Shown one piece after another: positions 43,126 to 55,399 of a stretch of 64,000 bases of DNA (positions are counted from its first letter, which is position 1; each line of letters begins with the position of its first letter). Source of the DNA: Cryptomeria japonica (taxonomy: Eukaryota > Streptophyta > Pinopsida > Cupressales > Cupressaceae); NCBI RefSeq assembly GCF_030272615.1, contig NC_081413.1:332294302-332358301 (forward strand), read 5' to 3'. The notes beneath the pieces were generated by a model that ran no database searches, was not told the DNA's origin, and was given only the letters and a program-made list of their open reading frames with translations. The translations under genes were made by a program, and so were the position numbers.

Positions 43126-45345
43126 TCTTAGGACTATATTGCCTAGACCTTCAAAATAACTTTCAAATTAATATCCTTAGCAATGGTATCATTGGTTAGT
43201 GCTTGAAATTGTAATTCTCTAAATCCCTAGAGGTAGGCCTCTTCTTGAGCACTAGGGTGTTAAACTTAAGGAAAGCATCAACCTCATGACTAGGTAGGGT
43301 TACTAAGGTGGGTAAGACCTTTTCTTTTGGACTCAGCTAAATCTATGAGGGAATACCTAGAGGTGTTCTAAATAAGCTTTCACATCAAATAAAATATAAC
43401 ATGACAACAATAATGATGATTTGTGCCAAATGGATACTTGACCCTTGTATCTATCATTAGGTGAAGACAAAATTAGCTGCATATGACCTATATTAAGCTA
43501 CTATAAAACTTGTGCATGCACCAATACATGATAACATTATTACAATTCCTTAAGATAATTTTATTTAACATCGAATACACAATGACAAGGTCTAGACATA
43601 TTAGACATTATTTGTGATGATTTAGCTATTTGGGTTCATGTAATATGGTTCTTTGGGTTATAGCACTAACTCGTGAACACTATGAAGATCTGATTCCTAC
43701 TTCTAATATTTTAGTTAATGATGGTTTTTGTTTAGATATATGATGAATCGTAACTTCTAAGACTAGCAACTATTCATTGGGTCACAAATTTCATGTATAC
43801 CATGAGGAACAATAAATCAAAATTAGAAATAAAATGAGTATACATATATATACACCATGAATAATGATTTCAAACAAATGACTTTTCATAGTTATCCATC
43901 CTATACTATAGAAATTTATTTGCAACAAATAAAATATTATTAAAAATTTTGTCACAACTTAGAATGTTGTCTCATTCATCAAATCTTCTATTACATTCAC
44001 ACCGAGAAGTATGGTAAGGGGAAACCATAAGTGATAACTTCCAAAAAAAATCTACAAATAGAATCATGGAGACATTCATGTAAAAGAATCATTTACAATA
44101 CAAATCTCTTCATGCTTTATAAACATAAATTTCTCTATTGGAAACTAGATTTACAAAGTTTGAAATCCTAGAATCCCCTTCAAGTTATAGTCATGTGGAG
44201 GGTAAATAAATGGCTAGTCCTATGAATGGAAGGTGAAATAGTATGTGTAGATTCATAAGTTAGGTGCCCAATTTTCATATGGGAGCCATAAGATGATGAA
44301 ATTATGGATGAAATGAGAAAATCCATCATTCTCATATCATAATAGTCAATCTCTAGTGGTTCATGACTAAAATTTGATGAAAATTTACCTATAAATGTGT
44401 CCAAATAACTACAAGAGGTGTGGAGGAACATTCTCTAGACTTGTAAATCATTCTTTTATTTATCGAGATTTGGAGTGTAATCCAAGTATGAGCTAAAAGA
44501 ATTCACAAGAAGAGAAGTCAGGGGATGGTGTGAATATCATTAGGCTTAAAACCCTAAGCATCACATTAAATATGTCATGGGTCACCTTCATATTTAATTA
44601 CATTTTGATTCATACTTTTAGAATAAACGATAGCATTTGTGCACTAAAAATTTTGATCTAGTAGTTTCAGAGCCTTATCAAGTCATTTATAGAAGTATAT
44701 GATGTGTAAGGAAGTAGGTAGGAGTGGACAAGGAAAGAAATAGGAGTTTCAGAGTTTAAGGGTTGGGAATGAAAAGGAATTCATACAATTAAGTTATGTG
44801 AATGGGGGGAATTTTAAATAAATAATCTCAATGATAAGAGAGTATCAACGTATCAAGGTTTGTGGATGACTCATAACTCTTACCACTTGTCAAGAGTTGG
44901 GGATTGAGCATATGCCATACTAGATATCCAAATAGGAGCAAGTCCAAACACATAATCTCAAAGGGATAACATAGTGAAAAGGTGTTGAGGATCATAGTTT
45001 GAGGATACTACATAATAGGTACCTAGGTAAGGGGAAGGATGAAAGTGTCATTTCGATAAAGGTAACTTGGTACAAATAATTGATTCAAGGTTTCAAGGAG
45101 TCAAGTGTATCATGAAATGGTACCCAAGTGGGAATTTTTTTAAAATAATGATAAGGTTAAGAGAAAGAGTAGGGTTTGGTGGAAAGCAATAATGAGATGT
45201 AGAACTTTGATGTTTTAATAAGAATAAAGGAGAAATCAAACTTGAGGGGAAAGAGATGGTTGGAAGGGGATGCCCAATAGATTGACAAAAGAAAAGGAAA
45301 AACAAGGAAGGCATGGTTGCATGAGGAAGTACAAAATCTTGAGAG
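43126..45345. other. No gene seen
   Basis: AT-rich, without credible coding sequence. The first 70 bases resemble 25770-25840. Nothing else supportable. Confidence 0.4.
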
Positions 45346-46161
45346 TATAACAACCTTTAAAAAGTTAGAGAATGGCCAAAAAACCCTAGAACTATAAAAT
45401 ACTATAATTTTAGCATTTTAGAATTGCCCTCTTTAATTAAATAAATATCTTTATTTATTTAATTATTTTATCCTAAGTCTTCTATTAATTAAATAAATCT
45501 TTAATTATTTAATTAATTAATTTATCTTCTTCTAGCCCTTTTCTAATTTAAATAAATTATCTTCTCCTAAATTAAATAAATATTTTATTTATTTAATTGG
45601 TCTCACTTCCTCTATTAATTAAATAAATATTTATCTATTTAATTAATTCATTAGCTTTTTCCTCTATGACACATGTCATTTATCTCTTAATTTTCCTCTA
45701 CCTACCCCCTTCATTATTCTATTATTTCTTCTACCTACCCTTTAATCTTAGCCGACCATTTATTTCTTTCACCTCTTAATCTTATCCCTCCATTTTCTGA
45801 AGTTTCTTCTATATAAGAGGATACTCTCCTTTTACGACCCTAATCAATCAATCATCTAATCAATACCTAATGTGTCTATCAAGCCTTCTTGCAATCAAGC
45901 GACTTTACAACCACAATTCCTTCTTTGTTGAGCTCTTGTGCACATTACAAAATCTGAGAGCAAATGTATCAAACAAGATCAATGGAGATCAAACCCTACT
46001 TGGCATATGAATGGTATTATTGTTTGAATTTGTTAATTTGCATGTTCTTAGGTTTCTTCATTGGTGTATGGTGAATATTTTAATTGTAGAACTAGGGTTT
46101 TGTTGTGGTTGGATCTTTGTGGTTTTACAATAGTTTATCATCATCATTTTTCATCGTATGC
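45346..46161 (+). repeat. Gypsy-2 5' LTR (left border uncertain)
   Basis: The right end TATGCA (46161) is three bases before the primer site. A TATA box TATATAAG is at 45810-45817, followed by a GGATACTCTCC stretch. Upstream, 45420-45650 is built of ATTAAATAAATATTT-like modules as in the Gypsy-1 LTR. The left border at TATAACAACC (45346) is a guess from the expected TGT-AACA-CC start and the change in base composition. Confidence 0.5.
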
Positions 46162-46164
46162 ATT

Positions 46165-46182
46165 TTGGCACACCCGGTGGGA
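46165..46182 (+). promoter_or_regulatory. Gypsy-2 primer binding site
   Basis: TGGCACACCCGGTGGGAC, three bases after the LTR end. It shares the TGGCAC start, a central CC and TGGG-C with the Gypsy-1 site. Confidence 0.75.
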
Positions 46183-46566
46183 CTCTTGTCCCATTTTGTT
46201 TGAAGATTTAGTTTTCTTACGAAGTTGCAAGTCAGATTTGTGACGATTCTGATTTATTGCACGTTCGTGGTTGTTCTTTCTCTGTCTATGTCTTGATCTC
46301 GCGTCTGTTTTTTTCTGTTGGTATTACAGGTCTCAAATCCTAAAATTGCGTCTATGATAAAAAATCATGTCTAAGTTGGGTATTTCCAAGTTTTTTGTCT
46401 TTTCTATTTGTTGCAAGTACATGTTTCTAGAAATCACATCTATGACTTATCTTATCGTGACTTTGTCCAAAAACTGCATCTCTGTTTCCTGTTATCACGT
46501 CTGTGTTCATATTTTTGTATTGCAGGTTTCGGATCTTAAAATCGTGTCTGTGACTTATCTTATCAC

Positions 46567-46571
46567 GTCTC
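46567..46571. repeat. Target site duplication of Copia-2, left copy (GTCTC)
   Basis: Exact repeat at 53942-53946, after the other LTR. Confidence 0.92.
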
Positions 46572-47992
46572 TGTTGGCATTTGCATGAATATTGCATTGA
46601 TGAACTTCTATGTTGTCATTGATGTCAATTATAACCGGTAATGACATTGTAATAATGTTGTTTTGTAACCGGTAGGAAGAACTAGTGAAGGGAATTGTAA
46701 CTGGTAAGTGAGCTTGTGAAGGAAACCGGTATTACTAGAGAAGAAGTGAGATCAACCGATAAACCCTAACTGATGGAGCTTGGTGAATCGGTTGTATTAG
46801 TTTATGATCTAATGATGAGTGGTAATGATTATGACACATATGCATGTTGTATGAAAAGAGTTTCAAATGGTTTTTGGCACATAGAGAACAGTTTTTGTCT
46901 TGGGAATGAGCAAGTTCATTGCATGTAATGGAAACCGTGTGATGAGTTACAGTGTTCGATGATGTGGTGATCAAGGAGCAGTTGAGGTTGTCTTGAATGA
47001 TATGCAGTGATTGTTATGTAATCCAACGGTCATACTTAAACCGATTTGTTTGTAATCTCTATGAGATGTTTAGGTTTGTGATGTGTTACTAACCTATTGT
47101 TTTGTTTATAAGGTCGATGAGTTGTTTTGTTGTAGAGTTAGCAATTTGTGGTTGAGAGTAAGAGAGTGTGGTTGCCAAACCAAGAGATGTATATGTAGTA
47201 TGTGTAAAGGCAGATAGGAGCATGAAAAGGATCTGAACAAGCAAGTGTAGTGCTATTCCAACAGATCAACAAACCCCTGTTGTTTTCTAACAATTACAGC
47301 AATCAAATCCCTTAACTGGGTAAGCTCTAACAAGCTTAGTGTTATCTAAATCCTCTAACCAGGTGGTCCATTAGCTTGGATTTCAAATCCTCTACCGAGG
47401 TACTCCTAACAGGGTATTACTTCTAATAGGGAATTATAGTCAATCCCTTAACTGGGTGGTCCCTAACAGGATTTGTTCTTAACAGGACTTATTGTAAAGC
47501 ATTAACAGGATTGGCTCCTAACAGGGTGAACTTCAGAAGAGTTCAGAATACTTGTGGGTATTCATCCCCACCGTAGTTTTTCCCATTTGGGTTTCCACGT
47601 CAAAAATATTGTATCAAGTGGTGAATGCTTTTGTGGTTATGTTTACTATGGTTAAATTGTTTAACTACTAAATCCACTTTGATATGTTATGTTAACCGGC
47701 AACAATCTGAAATATATTTTAACTACTGTCAGTAAAGTATTTGAATGATTTCGTCAAAAGGTTTTGAGAGTTTCAAAGATGTTTTACTATTAGTCTGTTA
47801 TAACAGTCAACCGATCTTTAACTTGTCAGTAATATTACATTTGAAGTTCAGTGTTTGAACCAGTCAGTTTAGAGTTTTCTTTGAGAGGTTGATTTTGAGT
47901 TTGGTGAAAGACTATACAGTTTTCTATCTACTGATTCACCCCCACCCCCTCTCAGTAGTTGACCAGATCCTTATTCTTTCATCATACCATCA
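46572..47992 (+). repeat. Copia-2 5' LTR
   Basis: TGTTGGCATTTGCATG to TCATACCATCA, TG...CA ends. Repeated short units of the CTAACAGGG or TTAACTGGG type at 47280-47540. A TTTATAAGG promoter candidate is near 47105. ATTCACCCCCACCCCCTCTC lies near the 3' end. Confidence 0.93.
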
Positions 47993-47993
47993 A

Positions 47994-48006
47994 TTAGTAT
48001 CAGAGA
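47994..48006 (+). promoter_or_regulatory. Copia-2 primer binding site, degraded
   Basis: TTAGTATCAGAGA directly after the LTR. Two changes from TTGGTATCAGAGC. Confidence 0.8.
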
Positions 48007-48062
48007 TTTTCAGGTCCTCTAAGGTCTAAGCCTAATAGCTTGAGGTAAAGATCTTGAAGAAC

Positions 48063-48910
48063 ATGATGAAGAAAGAAGGTCTGAAGTTTAATAGAGAGAA
48101 CTACAGAATATGGAGTGATAGAATGAAAATCTATATCAAGAGTCTAGGAAGTCAATACTGAGAACATGCTGGTACTTAGTATGTTGCACCTAGTGGGATC
48201 ATGACTAATGATCAGAAGAAAGAGCAACAAGAAAATAATAAAGCATTGGAGGCCATTATCAGTTCTTTATCTGATTCAGAGTATGTATATATTTATGGTC
48301 TGGAGAGTGCTTATGAGGTATGGAAGAAACTTGAAGAGATCTATAGCGGTGATGAGCACTTGAAGATTGCCAAAGAAGAAAGTCTGAGAGGAAAATTTGA
48401 TGAAATGTGGATGGTTGAAGGTGAGAATATACAACAGTATGGTCAGAGGATCAAAGAGATAGTTGGTGAGATCAAGAGTGTTGGTGGTAAAGTGGAAGAT
48501 GCCATAGTGGTTAGCAAGGTGTTGAGAACCCTTCTACCAGTCTACACTATCTGAGTTGCAACCATTCAGGAGCTAAAATCTATTGACAAAACTGAGGTAA
48601 TTCTTGAATCCATCATTGGTAAGCTTACTGCATTTGAATTAAATGGTTATGATGGTAGTGTTCAGAAATCTGAATCTGCATTTAGAGCTTCAGTTTTTTA
48701 TCCCTCCTATGAGGAAAAGTAGAGATGTCAGTCACAGTTATGAATCTAGATCCAACAGAGAAGTTGATGGTGAAGACAGTCTAGTTGAGCTTGAAGCATT
48801 GTTGGCCAAGCGGTTGCCGAGAGGTACCGGTAAGTACAAAGGTAAATTACCTTTGAAATGCTTTGCATGCAACAAGATTGGACACATTGCAACTAATTGT
48901 CCTAATGGTG
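48063..48910 (+). pseudogene. gag: Copia-2 gag
   Basis: ATG at 48063 or 48066 begins MMKKEGLKFNRENYRIWSDR, the DUF4219/UBN2 start of copia Gag. It continues through EVWKKLEEIYSGDEHLKIAK and VLRTLLPVYTI. Stops at 48159 and 48552 and a frameshift near 48700 break it. The zinc knuckle CFACNKIGHIATNC (about 48860-48901) and the basic KRLPRGTGKYKGK before it are in the shifted frame, which then continues into pol. Confidence 0.88.
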
Positions 48911-50745
48911 ACAATGAGAATAAGCGTGAGAAGTACAAGAAGTACAAGGGAAAAGGCAAAAGAAAATATCTCATTGTAGTTGATGGTGGTATCACTGATG
49001 AGGAATCTAAGGGAGATGCTAATGAAGACATTGTTTTTGTAGCCATTAAAGAGGAGACATCTGATCAGAAAGCATTAGTTTCTCGCATGGATAATTTTGA
49101 TGATTGGATCATTAATAGTGGTTGTTCACACCACATGACCGGTGACCGAAGTAAATTTCTTACTTTGAAGGAATTTGATGGAGGAGTTGTGAGATTTGGA
49201 AATGACTCACCCTGCATGGTAAAAGGTAAGGGAACTATTTCTCTTAAAGGAAAGAGCAGTGCAGATGATGTCTACTGGGTTGAAGGATTAAAGCACAATC
49301 TTTTGAGTGTTTCTCAATTCAATGACAGAGGTTATCCATTGGAATTCAAGAATGGAATGTGCAAAATCTATGGGAGAAAAGGTGAACTAATTGCAACTAG
49401 AAAGAAGACAAAAGGTAACCTATTTCACTTGAATCCTAAAGTCAACAATTGTTTAATTGCTAAAATAGATGATATTTGGCTTTGGCATAGGAGATTTTGT
49501 CATATAAATTTTGATAACATTGTCAAAGTGAGTAAGTCCAAGTCAGTGAGAGGTTTGCCTCAGTTGGACAAACCAGTTAATGCTTTGTGTAAGGAATGTC
49601 AGTTGGTAAATATGGCATCCTCAACTTTTAAGACCAAATCTTTTTTAGCAGAACATTTGTTAGATCTGGTTCATACAGATCTATGTGGACCCATAAGGAC
49701 TAAAAGTATTCAAGGTGACAGATATTTTATGATCTTCACTGATGATTGCTCAAGAATGATGTGGGTCACATTCTTGAAGGATAAAATAGAAGCTTTTGGT
49801 AAGTTCAAGGCATTCAGGACCTTAGCTGAAAAGGAAAGTGGCAAGAAGATAAAGTGTCTGAGGACTGATCAAGGTGGTGAATTTACTTTAGAGGAATTCA
49901 CTAGATATTGTGAAGAAAATGGTATCAAAAGGCAACTTTCTACACCAAGGACACCACATCAAAATGGTATTGCAGAGAGGAACAATCTATCAGTTCTTGA
50001 AGCTGCTAGAATGATGTTGATACAAGGAGGTATAGCAAAAACTTTCTAGAGAGAAGTTGTCAGCACAACTGTCTACACAATGAACCAGATATTGGTAAAA
50101 AGAGGTAAGGATAAAACTCCTTATGAATACTGGTATAGTAGATCACCTAATGTCAGTTATTTTAAGATATTTGGTAGTAAATTTTTTATTAAGAGAGGTG
50201 ATTATGTTAGCAAGTTTGAGTCTAAAAGTGATGAAGGCATATTTCTTGGTTACTCCACCAAGAGTAAGGCCTAAAAATGTTAGAACAACCAAACATAGAA
50301 AATCATTGAAAGTGTTGATGTTCAAGTGGATGAGTATCTTGAAGTCTCAGGGGAAACCAGTGTGGAGAAAAAGGAAGAAGATCCTTGCATTTTGTTTTTG
50401 GAACCAGAACTGGTGAAACCTGAAATTGGTAAAGAGAATGTTGTTGTACCAGTTCAACTGGAACAGGTAGATTCAGAAGATAATGATAATGAAGAAGAAG
50501 AACCTGAAGATATTAATCATATTATTCTAAGGTATGTGAGACTCAATCATAATCCTGACCAGATTATTGGAGATAAGGATGTTGGAGTGTCAACCAAAAG
50601 AAGAATTGGAGAGAGTTCTCGCATGATCTCCACTATTGAGCCTATAACTGCTAAGGAAGCATTTGGAGATGATCACTGGATCAAAGCTATGGAGGAGGAG
50701 CTTGATCAAATTGAGAAGAACAACACATGGACCCTAGCACACTGA
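48911..50745 (+). pseudogene. pol: Copia-2 protease and integrase part of pol
   Basis: Protease WIINSGCSHHMTGD: the catalytic Asp is Asn (INSG for IDTG), so it should be dead. Integrase zinc site LWHRRFCHINFDN ... CKECQL. All three catalytic residues are present: HTDLCGP, LRTDQGGEF, QNGIAERNN. A TAG at 50047 stands for the Trp of TFWRE. The C-terminal part reads FKIFGSKFFIKRGD and GIFLGYSTKSKA. A polar linker leads to RYVRLNHNPDQIIGDKDVGV, then the start of RT, with TGA at 50743. Confidence 0.9.
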
Positions 50746-52171
50746 CCGGTGAATAAAAATGTGATAGGTACATGGGTATTCAGGAATAAACTGAATGAAG
50801 ATGGAGTAGTAGTCTGAAACAAAGCTAGATTAGTTTGCAAAGGTTATGCACATGAAGAAGGAGAAGACTATGGTGAGACTTTTTCACCAGTTGCTATATT
50901 GGAAGGTGTTAGGACTTTACTTGCTTTTGCAACAAATAAGAGATTCAAAGTATATCAGATGGATGTGAAGTCAGCATTTCTAAATGGAATACTGGAAGAA
51001 GAAGTATACATTGAGCAGCCAGATGGTTATGCTTTGAGTGATGCAAAAGATATGGTACATAAATTGCACAAGGCACTATATGGTTTGAAGCAAGCACCAA
51101 GAGCATGGTATGAAAGGTTACATTCACACCTAATGAAGATAGGTTTTCAGAGAACCAGTGAAGACAATAATATATATCTCAAATCTGAACGAGATAAAAT
51201 ACTAGTTAGTGAAGTGTTTGTGAATGATATCATATTTGGAGGCAATGATGACATGAGTGATGACTTTGCAAATGAAATAAAAAATGAATTTGAAATGTCT
51301 CTAGTGGGAGAGATAAAATTCTTCATAGGTTTGCAAATTTAGCAGATGAAGAGTGGTATTTTTATCACATAGTCTAAATATGTGAAACGGGTGTTAAAGA
51401 CATTTGGAATGAGTGACTGTTAACCAGTTGGGACACCAATGGTTACAGGTTGTAAATTGCCTAAGGAGGATGAAGCCACATCTATTGATGAAAGAGGAGT
51501 GCAGGTCAATGATAGGGAAATTGCACTATGGTGTTCATAGTAGACCGGATATAGCTCATGCAATTGGTTTAGTTGCCAGATTTCAGAAGAATCCAAACGA
51601 GACACATTTAATAGAAACCAAGAGGATATTCAGATATTTGAAAGGTACTATTGACTATGGATTATGGTATTCATATGCAGGTAATTTTGATTTGAAGGTT
51701 TATACGGATGTAGACTGGGCAAGTAATGTTGATGATAGGAAGAGCACAACTGTTGGTGCATTCTTTCCTGGAGGAAGACTTGTTTCATGGAGCAGGAAGA
51801 AGTAGAGTTGTATATCATAGACCACTACTGAAGATGAGTATGTTGCAGCATTTATGAATTGTACCCAGGCAATCTGGATGAAACACATTCTTGAAGGATT
51901 CAAGATGAAGAATATAGATCCAGTAAGGATTTTATGTGATAACACTAGTGCAATTAATATTTTAAAGAACCTTCTTTTGCATGCTAGAACCAAGCATATT
52001 GAGCTGAAATATCATTTCTTGAGAGAAAAAGTGCAGAGTAAAGATGTATTATTGGAGCATGTATCTACCAAGGAGCAGCTAGCAGATATCTTTACAAAAC
52101 CTCTGCCTAAGACTACTTTTGAGTATCTTAGAGGTCATCTAGGGGTTGTGCCTCTACATGAGGTCAATTAA
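50746..52171 (+). pseudogene. pol: Copia-2 reverse transcriptase and RNase H part of pol
   Basis: [37 protein letters not shown] and [18 protein letters not shown]. The catalytic motif is FVNDIIFG (Asp to Asn, AAT at 51223-51225). Stops at 50815, 51340 and in the following SKYVK region. A frameshift near 51480 leads to [20 protein letters not shown], RNase H YTDVDWASNVDDRKST and the end RTKHIELKYHFLREK ... ADIFTKPLPK, stopping at 52169-52171. Reverse transcription is impossible for this copy. Confidence 0.9.
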
Positions 52172-52522
52172 GCATGATGTGGAGTACATCAGTCTTGGAG
52201 AAAATTGGAAAATCCTGAAGCAGGAGTGGTGTAGAGTGGAGTTATTCCACAAGGGGAACATCAAGTTGCGGGTTGATGATGTTGACAGTGAAGTTTGACA
52301 TTGCATGTTTTACTTTCACTTTGGCATTGTTGTCAAAGGGGGAAAAGAACTATTTAATTGGGGAGATGATCTATATGATTGACAGAGAGAATATCTATAG
52401 CCAGTTACCAGCTGAAGACATTGAGACTTAGTTGAAGGAGAGTACATGATAAAATGTAAACCAGGATTCCTATTCATAATCATAGCAATACTTGTATTGC
52501 CATCAATGCCAAAGGGGAAGAT
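52172..52522 (+). promoter_or_regulatory. Copia-2 3' untranslated part with two polypurine tracts
   Basis: TGTCAAAGGGGGAAAAG near 52331-52347 and AAAGGGGAAGAT (52511-52522) next to the 3' LTR. Same arrangement as in Copia-1, with the same GGCATTG or CATCAATGCC phrases before each. Confidence 0.8.
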
Positions 52523-53941
52523 TGTTGGCATTTGCATGAAGATTGCATTGATGAACTTCTATATTGTCATTGATGTCAATTATAACTGGTAATGACGTTG
52601 TAATAATGTTGTTTTATAACCGGTAGGAAGAACTAGTGAAGGGAATTGTAACCAGTAAGTGACCTTGTGAAGGAAACCGGTATTACTAGAGAAGAAGTGA
52701 GATCAACCGGTAAACCCTACCTATTGATATGTTAAACCCTAACCGATGGAGCTTGGTGAATCGGTTGTATTGGCTTATGATCTAATGATGAGCGGTAATG
52801 ATTATGACACATATGCATGTTGTATGAGACAAGTTTCAAATGGTTTTTGGCGCGTAGAGATAACAGTTTTTGTCTTGGGAATGAGAAAGTTCATTGCATG
52901 TAATGGAAACTGCGTGATGAGTTACAGTGTTCGATAAAGCAGTCAAGGTTGTCTTGAATGATGTGCAGTGATTGTTATGTAATCCAACGGTCATACTTGA
53001 ACCGATTTGTTTGTAATCTCTATGAGATGTTTAGGTTTGTTTTGTTTATAAGGTCGATGAGTTGTTTTGTTGTAGAGTTGGCAATTTGTGGTTGAGAGTA
53101 AGAGAGTGTGGTTGCCAAACTAGGAGATGTATCTATAGTATGTCTAAAGGCATTTAGGAGCATGAAAAGGATCTAAACAAGCAAGTGTAGTGCTATTCCA
53201 ACATATCAGCAAACCCCTATTATTTTCTAACAATTACAACAGTCAAATCCCTTAACCGGGTAAGCTCTAACAAGCTTAGTGTTATCTAAATCCTCTAACC
53301 AGGTGGTCCATTATCTTGGATTTCAAATCCTTTACCAAGGTTATTCCTAATAGGGTATTGCTTCTAATAGGGCATTATAGTCATTCCCTTAATTGAGTGA
53401 TCCCTAAAAGGATTTGTTCTTAACAGTATTTATTGTAAATATTTAACAAGCTTGGCTCCTAACAGGGCGAACTTTAGAAGAGTTGGAAATACTTGTGGGT
53501 ATTCATCCCCACCATGGTTTTTCCCATTTAGGTTTCTGCATCAAAAATATTGTGTCAAGTGGTGAATGCTTTTGTGGTTATGTTTACTATGGTTAAATTG
53601 CTTAACTACTAAATCCACTTTGATATGTTATGTTAATCGACAGCAATCTGAAATATGTTTTAACTACTATTAGTAAAGTATTTGAATGATTTAGCTAAAA
53701 GGTTTTGGGAGGTTTTGGGAGTTTCAAAGATGTTTTACTATTAGTTTGTTATAACAGTCAACCGTTTTAACATGTCAGTAATATTGCATTTGAAGTTCAG
53801 TGTTTGAACCAGTCAATTTAGAGTTTTCTTTGAGAGCTTGATTTTGAGTTTGGTGAAAGACTACAGCTTTCTATCTACTGATTCACCACCCCCCCCCCTC
53901 TCAGTAGTTGATTGGATCCTTATTCTTTCATCATACCATCA
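52523..53941 (+). repeat. Copia-2 3' LTR
   Basis: Matches 46572-47992, with a roughly 25-base extra phrase near 52720-52745 and small deletions. Poly-C tract at about 53887-53898. Ends TCATACCATCA before GTCTC. Confidence 0.93.
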
Positions 53942-53946
53942 GTCTC
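53942..53946. repeat. Target site duplication of Copia-2, right copy (GTCTC)
   Basis: Exact repeat of 46567-46571. The 106-bp repeat resumes here. Confidence 0.92.
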
Positions 53947-54160
53947 TATCCGAAAATTGTGTCTATATTTCATGTTATCATGTCTGTGTTCAGATTTTTA
54001 TTTTGCAGGTTTCAGATATTAAAATTGTGTATGTGACTTGTCTTATCGTGTCTTTATCTAGAAACTACGTCTTTGTTTCTTGTTATTGTGTCTGTCTTTA
54101 GATTTTTGTTTTGCAGGTTTCAAATCTTAAAATCATGTATGTGCTTGATATTTGCGAGTA

Positions 54161-55178
54161 TGTGTTAGGAAAGTGTGTCTATCTTCGGTATAACTGCATT
54201 TTTGTTTTCAATTTTCATTGTCTTTTTCATTCTAGGGTTTTTCGATTTGGTTTTGGTCTAATCCCCTTGCTTGGACTAACAAAGTGGTGCAGTTGTCTTG
54301 AAAAGGAGAAAACATCATATTGTAGAAGGCCCCTTTCACATTTGGACTTGGATTTTTAAAATTTACCTAACTAGTGTGCTTGCAAGTGGGCGTAATTAAT
54401 CAAAACTACTAATCATTTGTTGCAGGGGTAATCTAGATGTGTGTCTTTAGAATTTTAGTTTAATTAGGGTCACATTTTTTCATTTGGGGTTTAAGAACTT
54501 GTTTGAAGTGTTTGGTGCACTTTGCACATTTTATTTTATAACCCTAGAGGTGATAACAAAAGTATCATCTCCCCTCACCTTCCATTGGATCTTGGGTGTA
54601 AGATAAATCGTTATCATCTTCTATTTATGTAGGAGGACCTATCTCCCAGGTAGCCCATAAGGCCAAGTGAGAGAGAAGGACCCAAGCAGTACTTCTTCTG
54701 CCCACTATATAAATTAATATGTTAGGCGAAAGCCATGACGACTTGGTGAGGTGGATCTACATAGACGGTTCTCCCTAGTATCCACACTTGTGTTGGATGT
54801 GTTAAAAATCCTCTTTGTGGATTAGGAGTGGGTTCTTAAATGAGTCACCACCACATGGGTAGGCACCAAGGGCTGTAGAAGTTCCCCCACTAAACAACTT
54901 TAGTTGTAAAGGCCAAAAATCCTTACATTTGATGGTTCAGAGAGTGTGGATCGTACCCTGTAGATACCCCTCATGTACCCTTTTCATGTTGAGATGGGAA
55001 TCCCTCATTTTATCTTTGGTCTTTTGAGGTAAGAGAATCTAGTATGCTCGGGAAGTGAGCATCGTGGTGGGGGAGCCAGTGCTACTAGAATCTCTAGTTG
55101 TTGCTTGTTTGAGGTATTTTATTGTTGCAGGGGCCCTATTGAATGGTTTATCTTTCCAACTTAGGTTGTGCATGTTTT
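54161..55178 (+). other. Gypsy-2 leader, middle part, no gene
   Basis: No supportable ORF. The text around 54540-55130 (CCTATCTCCCAGGTAGCCC, GAAAGCCATGACGACTTGG) is of mixed composition, like the GC-richer leader part of Gypsy-1. Confidence 0.45.
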
Positions 55179-55248
55179 CAAGTGTCTTCAATTTGTGCTA
55201 TACCAGTGGAAATCAAGTGTCTTCAATTTGTGTTATACCAGTGGAAAT
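55179..55248. repeat. 35-bp tandem duplication
   Basis: Two adjacent copies beginning CAAGTGTCTTCAATTTGTG and continuing through ATACCAGTGGAAAT, one base different. Confidence 0.9.
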
Positions 55249-55399
55249 ATTTTGAACATACACAAAACATTTTGGACAAAAACACCTTCAGACATTGTGT
55301 CTTCATTGTTTGTTGTGTTTTCTTGCCACAATGCATTCAACATCAAGATCTGGTCACATTCAACAACTTCGCATTCAGACAAACTCAGAAATTTTCTCA

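Larger units (their letters stand above)
46572..53941 (+). mobile_element. Copia-2: full-length Ty1/copia retrotransposon, inserted in Gypsy-2 leader
   Basis: A 7.4-kb element with LTRs of 1421 and 1419 bp, a degraded initiator-Met primer site, gag-pol in copia order, doubled polypurine tract and GTCTC duplications. Related to Copia-1 in protein, LTR start (TGTTGGCATTT) and LTR end motif. It is more decayed: two frameshifts (near 48700 and 51480) and stops at 48159, 48552, 50047, 50743, 50815 and 51340. Its LTRs differ by substitutions and by indels of 10-30 bases. Confidence 0.95.
46280..54160. repeat. Gypsy-2 leader tandem repeat, about 106-bp unit, split by Copia-2
   Basis: Three to four degenerate units lie on the two sides of Copia-2 (about 46280-46571 and 53942-54160). 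Each contains TTTTTGTTTTGCAGGTTTC, then CTTAAAATCGTGTCTGTG and ACTTATCTTATCGTGTCT. Unit starts are near 46466, then the one split by Copia-2 (resuming at 53942), then 54051. The Copia-2 target duplication GTCTC falls inside the repeated word. Confidence 0.8.
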
